Shown: piece by piece, positions 17,283-26,705 of the stretch | Numbering within the stretch: position 1 is the first letter of the stretch | Layout: every line of letters starts with the position of its first letter | DNA from: an uncultured Campylobacterales bacterium | Lineage (GTDB): Bacteria; Campylobacterota; Campylobacteria; Campylobacterales; Arcobacteraceae | Assembly: GCA_947503785.1 (NCBI GenBank) | Contig: CANNFB010000006.1 | Location: 62,001-126,000, forward strand | Reading direction: 5' to 3' | DNA: 64,000 nt | Notes under the pieces: generated by a model | Databases searched by the model: none | Told to the model about the DNA's origin: nothing | The model's input: the letters and a program-made list of their open reading frames with translations, nothing else | Program-made: the position numbers and the translations under genes

Positions 17283-17424
17283 TTTTTTCCTTAGAAAGTT
17301 TGTTTTTTGTTATTTTATCCTTTCTTGGTTAATAGAAGGTTAATTTAGCTATTTAAAGAACCGAAAATATACATAACTTAAACGAATTTTAAAATTTAGC
17401 TTAAAATAGCTTTAATTCTTTGAA

Positions 17425-17439
17425 TAATTATGCTACAAT
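17425..17439 (+). promoter_or_regulatory. extended -10 promoter of the CosR-like gene
   Basis: TTATGCTACAAT ends in TACAAT (17434-17439) with an upstream TG. The start codon is 45 bases further on, after TAAAGGATAG. A similar TATGCTACAAT-like element occurs at 22045 upstream of an unrelated gene. Confidence 0.5.
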
Positions 17440-17483
17440 TCCGACAAAATTTAAACTTAACTTAAATTTAAAGGATAGAATTT

Positions 17484-18203
17484 ATGAGAATATTAATTAT
17501 AGAAGATGAAATAACTTTAAATAGAACACTGCAAGAAGGCTTAGCTGACTTTGGCTACCAAGTTGATGCTGCAGAGAATTATAAAGATGCTGAATATTTT
17601 ATAGACATTAGAAACTATGACTTAGTTTTAACAGATTGGATGTTACCAGATGGTGATGGAATTGAATTATGTAAATTAGTTAAAAACAGAAGCTCAAGAA
17701 CTGCGGTTGTTATTATTTCTGCAAGAGATGATAAAGAATCTGAAATTGAAGCATTAAAATCAGGTGCTGATGATTACATCAAAAAACCATTTGATTTTGA
17801 TATTTTACTTGCAAGAATTGAAGCTAGATTAAGATTTGGTGGAACTAATGTAATTGAAATTGATGATTTAATAATCAATCCAGATGAAGAAAAAATTGAA
17901 TATGCTGGAAATGAGATTGAATTAAAAGGTAAACCTTTTGAAGTTTTAACTCACTTAGCTAGACATAGAGATCAAATTGTTTCTAAAGAACAATTATTAG
18001 ACGCAATTTGGGAAGAACCAGAATTAGTTACTCCAAATGTTATTGAAGTTGCGATTAACCAAATTAGACAAAAAATGGATAAACCATTACAAATTTCTAC
18101 TATTGAAACAATTAGAAGAAGAGGTTACAGATTTTGTTACCCTAATTTAACAGAAGAAGAAAAATCAGCTAAAGCAAAAGCAGCGCAAGCAGCACAAGCA
18201 TAA
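17484..18203 (+). CDS. cosR: OmpR-family response regulator, CosR/HsrA-like
   Basis: 239-residue regulator with an N-terminal receiver (residues 1-115) and a C-terminal winged helix (from about 130). The DNA-binding half, including LKGKPFEVLTHLARHRDQIV and RRRGYRFCYPN, closely follows CosR/HsrA, the essential stress regulators of Campylobacter and Helicobacter. Those orthologues are orphans that lack a phosphorylatable Asp. This one keeps Asp51 in LTDWMLPDGDG and has a histidine kinase 32 bp downstream. The tail is unusually rich in Lys and Ala (AKAKAAQAAQA). Confidence 0.88.
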   Translation: MRILIIEDEITLNRTLQEGLADFGYQVDAAENYKDAEYFIDIRNYDLVLTDWMLPDGDGIELCKLVKNRSSRTAVVIISARDDKESEIEALKSGADDYIKKPFDFDILLARIEARLRFGGTNVIEIDDLIINPDEEKIEYAGNEIELKGKPFEVLTHLARHRDQIVSKEQLLDAIWEEPELVTPNVIEVAINQIRQKMDKPLQISTIETIRRRGYRFCYPNLTEEEKSAKAKAAQAAQA

Positions 18204-18235
18204 TAAATTTTAACTAGTTTAAAATAGATTAAAAA

Positions 18236-19531
18236 ATGGAAGCGAAGAGCATATACAAACAGTTTTATACTAAACTAATCATTGCTACTTCGCTTTTTAT
18301 TATCGTTCTATCATTTATTTTTTATGAATATACAAGAAGTACTGTTTATGGAAATATAGAAAAAATAATGCTACAAGATGCAAAAGAAATTTACTTAGCA
18401 TCATTAAATAAAAAACTTACAAAAGACAACTTTAATCCTATACAAAATAACAATGTTACAATTGATTTAATTGATAATATAAAACTATCAAATTATAAAT
18501 TTTATACATATGAAAAAGAAAACAATTATTATATAAAACTAATTTATCCTATTAATATTAAGAAAAAACAATATTTACGTATAATTAAAAATATAAATTT
18601 TGAAAGAAATTTATTGTATTCTATAATTTTTAAAAATCTATTTATTTTAGCAATTCCTGGATTTATTTTGATGCTGTTATATTCACTAGCTGTTTCAAAA
18701 TCTTTGCTTAAACCTATTATTCAAATCAATAAAAAATTGTCCAATATGGATGAAAACTCTCTAACCCAAATTGATAAAAAAGATTTGCCAATTGAGTTTC
18801 ACTCACTATCTGATTCTATAAACTCATTAACAAATAGAATTGAAACCTATGTGAAGTTTAAAAAAGAGTTATTTATTGGTGCTGCTCATGAGTTGAAAAC
18901 TCCACTTGCAGTTATGAAACTAAAAAATGAAGTAACCTTACGCAAAAAAAGAGAAGTAGAAGCTTATGAAGAGACTTTAAAGCTAACAGTTAAACAAATA
19001 GATGATATGAATATAATGATATCTTCAATCCTAGATATAGGACGAGCTGAAGGTGCACAGTTTGAACAGACTATTGATATAGATTTAGTTGAGTATATGA
19101 AAAAGAAATCTAATGACTACAGAATGCTTAGTGCTCAAAAAAATATAATCATCACTTTTTTTTCAAATGTAAACATATTAAAAACATCACTTCAAATAAC
19201 ACTTTTCAATCAAATACTGCAAAACTTTGTACAAAATGCTATCAAGTTCACACCTAATGATAAATCCATTGCAATAAGATTAAAAAAGACAAAAGCTAAA
19301 ATCGTAATTACAGTTACAGATGAAGGTTTAGGAATTGATGAAAAGGTTGATGTGTTTGCACCCTTTAAAAGATATGGAAATCAAAGTGGCGTTGGATTAG
19401 GATTATTTTTAGCAAAGAATGCAGCTGATGCTCTAAGAGCTAGAATATCTTTAAAAAATAGAAAAGATGGAAAAACAGGATGTGTTGCTAAAGTAGTTAT
19501 AAACAACACATCTGATTTAGCAAAATCTTAA
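18236..19531 (+). CDS. sensor histidine kinase paired with CosR-like regulator
   Basis: 431-residue membrane kinase. Two membrane segments (about 13-31 and 131-153) flank a roughly 100-residue periplasmic sensor. A linker and HisKA domain follow with the phospho-acceptor His in GAAHELKTPLAVMKL, then the ATPase domain with N box QNAIKFTPND, D box DEGLGID and GVGLGLFLAKNAADAL. It follows the CosR-like regulator on the same strand and is its obvious partner. The ligand is unknown. Confidence 0.92.
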   Translation: MEAKSIYKQFYTKLIIATSLFIIVLSFIFYEYTRSTVYGNIEKIMLQDAKEIYLASLNKKLTKDNFNPIQNNNVTIDLIDNIKLSNYKFYTYEKENNYYIKLIYPINIKKKQYLRIIKNINFERNLLYSIIFKNLFILAIPGFILMLLYSLAVSKSLLKPIIQINKKLSNMDENSLTQIDKKDLPIEFHSLSDSINSLTNRIETYVKFKKELFIGAAHELKTPLAVMKLKNEVTLRKKREVEAYEETLKLTVKQIDDMNIMISSILDIGRAEGAQFEQTIDIDLVEYMKKKSNDYRMLSAQKNIIITFFSNVNILKTSLQITLFNQILQNFVQNAIKFTPNDKSIAIRLKKTKAKIVITVTDEGLGIDEKVDVFAPFKRYGNQSGVGLGLFLAKNAADALRARISLKNRKDGKTGCVAKVVINNTSDLAKS

Positions 19532-19546
19532 AATACTTTTTTTAAT

Positions 19547-19975
19547 TTAGAATAAGTTAGCGTGTTCTATCTTCGTACACTTGTTTTGAACTACTTTCAT
19601 TCCTGCATCACTAGCTTTTTGTGCAGCTTCATTATTTACTAAACCTAATTGAGTCCATACAGTATTAATATCACCTCTTGCGATACATTCATCAATAACA
19701 GATGCAATAACATCTGACTTTCTAAAAATATCAACCATATCAATCTTAAATGGAATTTCACTAAGACTTCTATAAACTTTCTCACCTAAAATAGTATCTT
19801 CTTTTGGATAGATAGGTACTATTTTAAAACCAGCATTTTGTAAATATTTTGCAACTCTATTTGAAGCTTTTTCTTCGTTAGGTGAGAGACCTGCTATTGC
19901 TATTGTTTTTGTATTTTTAAATATTTCTATAATTTCTTTATCATTTGAATTAACACTTGGAAATTCACAATCCAT
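19547..19975 (-). CDS. CoA-binding domain protein (YccU-like)
   Basis: 142-residue protein consisting of one CoA-binding Rossmann domain: TKTIAIAGLSPNEEKASNRV at the start of the fold, then YPKEDTILGEKVYRSLSEIP and VWTQLGLVNNEAAQKASDAG. Small proteins of this family bind CoA derivatives; their role is not defined. It converges on the histidine kinase gene with a gap of only 15 bp. Confidence 0.82.
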   Translation of the reverse strand: MDCEFPSVNSNDKEIIEIFKNTKTIAIAGLSPNEEKASNRVAKYLQNAGFKIVPIYPKEDTILGEKVYRSLSEIPFKIDMVDIFRKSDVIASVIDECIARGDINTVWTQLGLVNNEAAQKASDAGMKVVQNKCTKIEHANLF

Positions 19976-20049
19976 ATTTTTATCCTTTTTAATTATTTAC
20001 TCTAATTATAAATAAACTTCTTGAATATATAATAAAAGATAAGAGAAAA

Positions 20050-21105
20050 TTAAATTTTGTCTAATTTCCCTTGAACATATATTCGTACATCTTCATAGTT
20101 GATTGTTTCTTTAAAATCATTAAACTTAGCACCAGAGGCATTTACATGTCCTCCACCTTTTGCTAGTTTTGCTGCCATTTGCGCAACATCAACTTTTCCA
20201 TCTGCTCTAAAGCTTGAGTTTCCTTTTCTTCCTACATCAATAAAGAAATCAAAATCAGGGTTGGCTTTTAAGAAGGCATTTGCTGGAATAGAAATAGATC
20301 CTAAACAATATGTTAAAAGTCCTTTATGACCTTTATATACAACAGTGAGATCATTTTTTATATCTGCTAATGATTTTACTAAAAATTTTGCAGATAAGTT
20401 ATCTAAGGTATCATCTTTTTCATCTAGTTTTAAAAACTCTTTTTTCATATTATGTAAATTATTGTCAAGTAATATATTTCCATCTCTTTGCTCTAAATAC
20501 TTACATGATTCTTTTAATAGGTGAATTCGATATTCTCTATTTAAATCAGAGAAAAGTATATTATTTACTTCTCTTGCTTTTGAAACCATCATTAGTAAAA
20601 CTTTTCCAAACTCAAAGTTTTTGATTTCGTGATCTAACCAAATATCAACTGCATTTATAGCATCTACCAAAGGAGATAGCCAAGCTTTTTCTTCCTTAAA
20701 AGCATTAAACTCTGCACACATATAATCATATACTATTTTAGTAGCACATCTTGAAATATCTAAATAATACCAATCATACAAATCAGCACTAACTTGTCCA
20801 CTTGCATGATGATCTAAAACTTGAAGTTTAATATTAAAACCATTATCATTTAAGATATTTATATTTCTATCTAAATCTTTTGACTCTTGAGGTGTTAAGT
20901 TTAAATCAGAGATTAAAAAGAAAATCTCTTCATCTTTAAACTCTTCAATTTGTTCTAAAACTTTTTTAATAGTTAGCTTTACTTCATTTCCATAATTTGC
21001 ATTATAAAAAAAACCTTTTTCAAATTGTTCATTTAAAAGCATCTGTTTAGTAAGTAGCTGACATCCATATCCATCTAAATCTGTATGAGAAATATGAAAA
21101 AGCAT
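20050..21105 (-). CDS. DHH-family phosphoesterase
   Basis: 351-residue cytoplasmic protein of the DHH superfamily. Metal motifs are visible as HISHTDLDGYGC (DxD-like) and VLDHHASGQ, and a DHHA1-type C-terminal domain ends in AKGGGHVNASGAKF. Relatives hydrolyse short RNAs, pAp or cyclic dinucleotide products; the substrate here is open. I start at ATG 21105, which shares its A with the Rrf2 stop (TGATG); the track start is a GTG one codon earlier. The overlap implies translational coupling with the regulator. Confidence 0.82.
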   Translation of the reverse strand: MLFHISHTDLDGYGCQLLTKQMLLNEQFEKGFFYNANYGNEVKLTIKKVLEQIEEFKDEEIFFLISDLNLTPQESKDLDRNINILNDNGFNIKLQVLDHHASGQVSADLYDWYYLDISRCATKIVYDYMCAEFNAFKEEKAWLSPLVDAINAVDIWLDHEIKNFEFGKVLLMMVSKAREVNNILFSDLNREYRIHLLKESCKYLEQRDGNILLDNNLHNMKKEFLKLDEKDDTLDNLSAKFLVKSLADIKNDLTVVYKGHKGLLTYCLGSISIPANAFLKANPDFDFFIDVGRKGNSSFRADGKVDVAQMAAKLAKGGGHVNASGAKFNDFKETINYEDVRIYVQGKLDKI

Positions 21106-21506
21106 CACGAAGCAATATCTTTTAGTGTTAAATCTTCTAAAAATCCATTAATTTTTGATTGTAAATTATTTAATAAAGGCCAAATAGTACATAACATTCC
21201 TACTTGACTTGGACAATCATTTACAGAAGGTGAGCACTCAAAAACTGAAGGCATTTTTTCTTCTGCTGCTGTTGTGATTTCTAATATTGTAATTTGATCA
21301 TATGATTTTTTTAATGCAAAGCCACCATTTACGCCCCTATGAGACACTACTATTTGCTTCTTTGCTAGATTCTGCATGATTTTTGCTAAAAATGATTTTG
21401 ATATATTTAATTCTTTTGATAATTCATCTACATTCTTTGGTTCATTACTTCTTGCAATTGAAATCAAAGAAAGGAGTGCATATTCACTTTTTTTTGTTAA
21501 TAACAT
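21105..21506 (-). CDS. Rrf2-family transcription regulator
   Basis: 133-residue Rrf2 protein with an N-terminal winged helix (MLLTKKSEYALLSLISIARS, GGFALKKSYDQITILEI) and three cysteines in the C-terminal half (FECSPSVNDCPSQVGMLC) spaced as in iron-sulfur members such as IscR and NsrR. It may sense iron-sulfur status or NO, which would fit the denitrification genes nearby, but the target is not shown. It is coupled to the DHH phosphoesterase by a TGATG overlap. Confidence 0.85.
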   Translation of the reverse strand: MLLTKKSEYALLSLISIARSNEPKNVDELSKELNISKSFLAKIMQNLAKKQIVVSHRGVNGGFALKKSYDQITILEITTAAEEKMPSVFECSPSVNDCPSQVGMLCTIWPLLNNLQSKINGFLEDLTLKDIAS

Positions 21507-21578
21507 TTATATCCTGACATATTTTATTGATAGTATTTTACAAGAAACATTATTAAGATTTAATTTTTGAGTAAAAAA

Positions 21579-21607
21579 AAAGGCTTACAGTAAAACTGTA
21601 AGCCTTT
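21579..21607. terminator. bidirectional terminator after rpsO
   Basis: AAGGCTTACAG, loop TAAAA, CTGTAAGCCTT forms an 11-bp perfect stem with A-tract on one side and T-tract on the other. On the minus strand it ends the rpsO transcript. Confidence 0.88.
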
Positions 21608-21629
21608 TTTGTAGAAATGAAAACTAAAA

Positions 21630-21902
21630 TTATTTAGCTCTAATTCCTAATGAAGCAACTAATTCAGTAAAACCTGCAAAGTCAGTTCTTCTTAAGTATT
21701 TTAATAATCTTTTTCTTTTTCCAACCATTTTTAAAAGACCTAATCTTGAAGAGTGGTCTTGTTTGAAAACTTTTAAGTGGTCAGTTAATACTGAAATTTG
21801 CTTAGTTAATATAGCAATTTGTACTTGTGCTGAACCTGTATCACCGTCTTTTTTCGCGTATTTTGCAACAATCTCTGCTTTTAAATCCTGATCTAAAGCC
21901 AT
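21630..21902 (-). CDS. rpsO: 30S ribosomal protein S15
   Basis: 90-residue S15 of the small subunit, binding 16S rRNA helices early in assembly. The sequence has the full family pattern ([53 protein letters not shown]). Length is normal and a strong AGGAGGT site precedes the start. It is flanked by its own terminator. Confidence 0.98.
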   Translation of the reverse strand: MALDQDLKAEIVAKYAKKDGDTGSAQVQIAILTKQISVLTDHLKVFKQDHSSRLGLLKMVGKRKRLLKYLRRTDFAGFTELVASLGIRAK

Positions 21903-22094
21903 AATGACCTCCTAATAGGTATATGTAATTTCACTTTACAATTTGTAAGTGGTCGCGTATTATAGACAAAAATACTTTAAAAAATCTTTAAGTAAAATAT
22001 AAAGTTGACAAATATATAAATTTTTGATATCTTCTTTAAAATAATGCTACAATTTATTTATCTAATAAAATACCTAATGAAAGGAAAAATTAAA

Positions 22095-22739
22095 ATGTTT
22101 AATACACCAGAATTATTAGAAAATCCTAATAACACAAACTTTAATTTAAAAGAATCAGAGATTTACTCTTTTAAAGAAGCTAACGAATTAATAAAAATTG
22201 AGAAATATACATATTGCTTATTTGCTATTTGGAATGGTGTTGTTATCAATTTACAAAGAAGAATAGAGAACTTTGGAATACAAAACTTATTTACAATAAT
22301 TGATGATAAGAGTAATTTCAATGACAAAGCTACAAACCTAAAAGATAGATGGCTAAATATAAATGAATATAAAATAATAGATTATGCAAAAAATTTAAAT
22401 ATTATAAACCATTCAACTCACAATATTATCACAACCTTATATTGGATGAAATCAAATAATAATGAAGAAGAAAATCAAGAACTTGATATGTATGAGATTT
22501 ATTCTATTGTTTATTTACTTCAAAAAAATCTTATTTCAAAAGAATTTAAAAAAGATTTACGAATAAATAAAATAAATACAGAAAATAGTTTTAAACGTAG
22601 AGAAATAGACAGATACAATGATTTAAACCTTGTACCTCAAACGCATCAAGAGATGCTTTTAAGATCGAGTATTGAAGCTTTTAAAAAAGATAGTGATGAA
22701 GACAATAATATGCCTTCATATATAGATAAGTATTGCTAA
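22095..22739 (+). CDS. hypothetical protein
   Basis: 214-residue soluble protein, probably cytoplasmic. I start it at ATG 22095 (residue 18 of the track ORF) because AAAGGAAAAATTAAA precedes it. An extended -10 (TGCTACAAT at 22045-22053) lies upstream and cannot be inside a translated region if the longer start were used. The protein is helical, Asn- and Lys-rich, has no signal peptide or membrane segment, and carries CLFAIWNGVVINLQRRIE as its most hydrophobic part. I do not recognise the family. Confidence 0.7.
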   Translation: MFNTPELLENPNNTNFNLKESEIYSFKEANELIKIEKYTYCLFAIWNGVVINLQRRIENFGIQNLFTIIDDKSNFNDKATNLKDRWLNINEYKIIDYAKNLNIINHSTHNIITTLYWMKSNNNEEENQELDMYEIYSIVYLLQKNLISKEFKKDLRINKINTENSFKRREIDRYNDLNLVPQTHQEMLLRSSIEAFKKDSDEDNNMPSYIDKYC

Positions 22740-22755
22740 ATACTTAATCTATAAA

Positions 22756-23727
22756 TCACCCTCCTGTTTCGTAAAATGCTCTAGTTGATATTTCACCTTT
22801 ATCTTCAGTAGACCATTTGTTTTTTTCTGGTTTATCTGCAAGTACTTTTTTCAAAATTGCTGTTGCTTCATCAATGTTATTGTTTCTAACAGCATCTTTA
22901 ATACTCATAGCTTCTTCAAAATATAAACAAGGAATTAAATTACCCTCAGCAGTTAATCTAATACGATTACACGCTGCGCAAAAATCATCTTTATGTGGTT
23001 CAATAATACCAAATTGATATCCATCTTCTAACTTATAATATTGTGCAGGTGAGCTTGTATCTCTTGGAACCATTTCAAAGTTTTTGTATTTTCTTGAAAC
23101 TATTTCTTTCATCTCATCAGAAGTGATACCTTTAGCACCATCTTTTGCATGATTATTTTCCATAAATTCAATAAATCTAATCGTGTATCCTCTCTCTTTA
23201 CAAAAGTCTAAAACCTCAACAATTTCTTGATCATTTATTCCCTTAATTGGCACACAATTAATCTTAATTTTTAATCCAGCATCATCTGCTGCTTGAATAC
23301 CTTTAAATACTGTTTTCAAAACATCTTTTTGTGCAATCTTAGCTGCAACGTCAGGTCTTAAAGTATCTAAAGATATATTTATTCTTTTTAATCCAGCATC
23401 TTTTAGCTTTTGAGCAGCTCCTGGAAGTAAAAATGCGTTTGTTGTAAGTGCTAAATCAATATCATTTTTATAATCATAAATCATTTTTATAAAGCCATCT
23501 AAGTTTTCTCTTAAAAGTGGTTCTCCACCAGTAATTCGAACTTTTTTTATACCTTCATCTATTGCTACTTTTATAAATTTAAATAAATCTTCGTATGAAA
23601 GTAAGTTCTCTTTTGGAACCCATGAAAAAGGTTTTTCAGGCATACAGTATTGACATCTAAAGTTACATCTTTCAGTAACTGACACTCTTAAGTAATCTAC
23701 TTTTCTACCATGTCCGTCTATTAACAT
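22756..23727 (-). CDS. moaA: GTP 3',8-cyclase MoaA
   Basis: 323-residue radical-SAM enzyme that makes the first intermediate of molybdenum cofactor from GTP. The N-terminal cluster motif is [11 protein letters not shown]. The C-terminal cluster Cys residues lie in [21 protein letters not shown], and a GG pair ends the protein (YETGG) as required for activity. Molybdenum cofactor is needed by NapA encoded in this window. A TrpD2-like gene lies upstream on the same strand with a 59-bp gap. Confidence 0.97.
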   Translation of the reverse strand: MLIDGHGRKVDYLRVSVTERCNFRCQYCMPEKPFSWVPKENLLSYEDLFKFIKVAIDEGIKKVRITGGEPLLRENLDGFIKMIYDYKNDIDLALTTNAFLLPGAAQKLKDAGLKRINISLDTLRPDVAAKIAQKDVLKTVFKGIQAADDAGLKIKINCVPIKGINDQEIVEVLDFCKERGYTIRFIEFMENNHAKDGAKGITSDEMKEIVSRKYKNFEMVPRDTSSPAQYYKLEDGYQFGIIEPHKDDFCAACNRIRLTAEGNLIPCLYFEEAMSIKDAVRNNNIDEATAILKKVLADKPEKNKWSTEDKGEISTRAFYETGG

Positions 23728-23786
23728 ATTTTTTCCTTCTATTCTTAATCTGAAAGATTAATATAATTTAACTTAAAAAGGTCAAA

Positions 23787-24704
23787 TTAATTTAACCTTT
23801 TCCAAGCTTCTTCTAAACTATCTACCCTTTGTGCAAATACTAAATACAATGCGATATTAAATTTTGCAAGTTTAAGTATCTCTTCATCTGGGTTTTTCAC
23901 AATTTCTAAAGCTTCTTCAAGCGTAATATTCTCATAAGTTTTATCATACGAAATTCCAAAATTGCTTAATGAAAAAGAAACTTCTTCAATCTCGTCATTT
24001 ATTTCTTTCCAATACTTTCCATCTTTAAATACTTCAGGACTTCCTTCACTTGCCTTTACAACTAGAACTTCTTTATAATACTCTTTAAACATTGCTAAAT
24101 ACTTTTTTACATAAGGTTTGTGAAATGCAGTAGTAACTCCATATTCACTTAAGCCTGGATTTAAAAGCTTTTCAACCGTATTAAATACACTTCTTAAACC
24201 TAATTCATGTCGTAAAGGTGTTAAATCACTTAATTCTTTTAGATATTTTACCCTATCAAAGAAATATACGTATTGCTTTATATCAAGTGAGTTAAATACA
24301 TCTTTTGTAGTTATTCCATTTTTTGCAGGTTGTAAAAGATCTCCTGAAATCACTAAATTTAATTCTTTTATGTCTTTATTCTTTTCAAAAAACTCTTTTA
24401 AAATATTTTCATATAATGGAAATAAAAATGGATTATTAGTTCTTCCATCAAATGAATAACCTAATTCTATTGAGTTTTCAACTTTTTCATATTTCATATA
24501 TTTTTTTAAAGCTTTAACAGCCACAGTTAATTCGCCATTTGTCTCAAGTTTTGTTCTCCAGCCTATTAAAAAAGCTCCAATTTGACTTTGAGTTACATTA
24601 TCATCTAAAATTGAAGTAAGTGCATCAATTACTTCTTCCTCTTCTAGCTCTCTATTTCCTTTAGGTCCCGTTCCAACTGCTTTAATATATTTTTTAAAAT
24701 TCAT
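23787..24704 (-). CDS. TrpD2/YbiB-like phosphoribosyltransferase-fold protein (copy 1)
   Basis: 305-residue member of the anthranilate phosphoribosyltransferase superfamily of the TrpD2 type (MNFKKYIKAVGTGPKGNREL at the start; LLNPGLSEYGVTTAFHKPYV centrally). The catalytic glycine-rich loops of true TrpD are not retained (it has GYSFDGRTNN), so tryptophan synthesis is unlikely; relatives bind nucleic acids. A paralogue with the same layout lies at 49593-50486. This copy is next to moaA, the other next to napA. Confidence 0.72.
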   Translation of the reverse strand: MNFKKYIKAVGTGPKGNRELEEEEVIDALTSILDDNVTQSQIGAFLIGWRTKLETNGELTVAVKALKKYMKYEKVENSIELGYSFDGRTNNPFLFPLYENILKEFFEKNKDIKELNLVISGDLLQPAKNGITTKDVFNSLDIKQYVYFFDRVKYLKELSDLTPLRHELGLRSVFNTVEKLLNPGLSEYGVTTAFHKPYVKKYLAMFKEYYKEVLVVKASEGSPEVFKDGKYWKEINDEIEEVSFSLSNFGISYDKTYENITLEEALEIVKNPDEEILKLAKFNIALYLVFAQRVDSLEEAWKRLN

Positions 24705-24804
24705 TTATTAACACCTTATTCTTCTATTATTTTGTATTACTTAATATGCTTTTACACAAGGATAATATAGAATTGCTTAAATAAAACAATTCTCAAGGAA
24801 AATA

Positions 24805-25470
24805 TTGCCTTCATTAAAAACTATAAACAAACTAAGTTTTTTTAAGACATTAACAAAACAACAAAAAGAAAAAATTGCATCAATATCTATAGTAAAAAAG
24901 TACCCAGAGAAAAGTATACTTTATTATGAAACTGAAACAAATAAAAATTTACTTTTTTTAGTTACAGGATTACTTAAAATTTATAAATTAGATAAGTTTG
25001 AAAATGAAATTTTTCTTTATCATATACATGAAGACTTTATGATTTCTGAGTTATCGTCTATTAAACAAAAAGACATATATTGTTTCTCTAATGCTGAGTT
25101 TATGAAAGATTCTATAGTTTTAGAAGTAGATTTTAAAAAGTTTCAGGAACAATTTTTATCTAAAAATATTTTGACAATGGAACTACTTGAGATATTACTT
25201 GAAAAAACACATCAATTACAATGTATCGTAAATAGAGAGTTAGTATTTGATGCTACCGCAAAAGTTGCATTTATGTTAAGTAACGACCTAGAAATGTTTA
25301 ATAAGTTGAAAAGACAAGAAGTCTCTTTTATGCTACATATTCAACCAGAAACTTTATCAAGAGTTTTAAAAAAATTATCAAGAAATGAGACTATACAAAT
25401 AAATAATAGTGAAATTATTATTAAAGATAAAAATGCTTTAGAGCATTCATTTAAAGGAATTAGTATATGA
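24805..25470 (+). CDS. Crp/Fnr-family regulator (first copy)
   Basis: 221-residue regulator with an N-terminal cyclic-nucleotide-like sensor domain and a C-terminal helix-turn-helix whose recognition helix reads IQPETLSRVLKKLS. It starts with TTG at 24805, preceded by AAGGAA. No FNR-type cysteine cluster is seen, so it may sense NO through heme (DNR/NsrR-like role) or another signal. Its stop overlaps the start of the PilJ/NarX-like gene (ATGA), and norCB follows, so a role in NO or nitrate response is likely. Confidence 0.85.
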   Translation: MPSLKTINKLSFFKTLTKQQKEKIASISIVKKYPEKSILYYETETNKNLLFLVTGLLKIYKLDKFENEIFLYHIHEDFMISELSSIKQKDIYCFSNAEFMKDSIVLEVDFKKFQEQFLSKNILTMELLEILLEKTHQLQCIVNRELVFDATAKVAFMLSNDLEMFNKLKRQEVSFMLHIQPETLSRVLKKLSRNETIQINNSEIIIKDKNALEHSFKGISI

Positions 25471-26477
25471 GTATGAAAACAAATACTATAAGTAGAAAGA
25501 TAAAACTAATAGGTATTTTATTTATAGTTTTAATGACAAGTATCATTCTTACTACAATATATTTAAATGATAAAAATAAAAAAGATGCATTAGTGACTAA
25601 TATTGTAGGTAAACAAAGGATGTTAACTCAAAAAATCTCAAAAAATATCTTTTATTTATATCACAATAGCAATAATGCTCTTTTTAATGAATTAGATACA
25701 GCTACTATTGAATTTATATATAATTTAAATTCTTTAAAAGATGGAAATGCGCTAACAGGTATTCAAAAAGTTCCAACAGATTTAATTGCTAAACAAATAT
25801 CAAAAGTAGACGTTTTATGGAATACTTTTCATATGAATATTAATCACTTTAAAGAACTTACAATAAATAGAAGCCCCAATAATGAAGCTTCTTTAAAAAA
25901 TATTGTTGATTCAATATATGCTACAAACAATACATTATTAGAAGAAGTTGATAAATTAGTTTCGATGTATACTTTATACAGTGAACAAAAAGCTGATTAT
26001 ATTGGATATCTTCAGTATATATTTGCATTATTACTAATTTCACTTATGTATTATAGTTTTTCTCAATTAAAATCTATGGAAGATAATGTAAAAAAATTCT
26101 TTGAGTTTTCAAAAAAACTAACTCAATCATCTGATAACAATCATCTCGAACCCATTAAAATTGAAGCAGAAAAAGAAATAGTTGAAGCTTCTGATACTAT
26201 AAATTGTTTTATTAGCAAAATAAATTCTGCAATGGACTACTCTTCAAATGCTATTGAACAATCGAAAAATGCATCTATTAAACTTGAAGAAATTACAGAT
26301 GAATTTAATAAAACAATTAATACTTTAAAATATTCAAGTGACATTACAAATAAGCTTGATAAAACTGAAAATATTGTTATTCAATCACATGAAGATCTTA
26401 TAAAAACTACAAAAAAACTTCAATTATTGAAAAATGAATTAGATAAACTTTTAGAAAGTTGTAATACAGAAAATTGA
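25467..26477 (+). CDS. membrane sensor with PilJ/NarX-type domain, no output domain
   Basis: 336-residue membrane protein. Two membrane segments (about 13-30 and 177-195) enclose a helical periplasmic domain with VGKQRMLTQKISKNIFYLYH, the pattern of PilJ/NarX-type sensing domains (P-box-like region). After the second segment there is a HAMP-like and coiled-coil stretch of about 140 residues, but no kinase or chemotaxis signalling domain. It overlaps the Crp/Fnr gene by 4 bp and precedes nor. A nitrate or nitrite sensor acting through an unknown partner is inference. Confidence 0.78.
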   Translation: MSMKTNTISRKIKLIGILFIVLMTSIILTTIYLNDKNKKDALVTNIVGKQRMLTQKISKNIFYLYHNSNNALFNELDTATIEFIYNLNSLKDGNALTGIQKVPTDLIAKQISKVDVLWNTFHMNINHFKELTINRSPNNEASLKNIVDSIYATNNTLLEEVDKLVSMYTLYSEQKADYIGYLQYIFALLLISLMYYSFSQLKSMEDNVKKFFEFSKKLTQSSDNNHLEPIKIEAEKEIVEASDTINCFISKINSAMDYSSNAIEQSKNASIKLEEITDEFNKTINTLKYSSDITNKLDKTENIVIQSHEDLIKTTKKLQLLKNELDKLLESCNTEN

Positions 26478-26663
26478 CATTATAAACTAAAAAATTGACA
26501 TAATATTATCAACAGACTGTTACTAAATATTTTCTAAGGACTATATATAGGACTTAGAAAATACACTTATTAAAAAATGTATTAGAAATCTTTCACAAAA
26601 TTGACATATATCCCCTCAAAATTGACATACATCATTTTTTTTCATCTCTCTTTAGACTAAAAT
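26470..26663 (+). promoter_or_regulatory. nor promoter region with four AAAATTGACAT repeats and Fnr-type box
   Basis: AAAATTGACATA-like 12-mers occur at 26470, 26491, 26597 and 26618, arranged as two pairs each 21 bp apart. The last overlaps TTGACATACATCAT (26622-26635), a TTGA-N6-TCA box whose start is 36 nt before TAAAAT (26658-26663), the expected -10 of a class II Crp/Fnr promoter. Transcription would start near 26670, 36 bp before the first nor gene. The 228-bp gap holds no other gene. Confidence 0.75.
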
Positions 26664-26705
26664 TTTTCTATAGTTCTTGCATCAGCAAAAGAGGAGAAAA
26701 AAAGT

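Noticed and set aside
26470-26635. TTGACA in the nor repeats as sigma-70 -35 boxes
   Set aside because: No -10 hexamer lies 16-18 bp downstream of any copy, while the Fnr-type reading has a -10 at the same distance as four other promoters.
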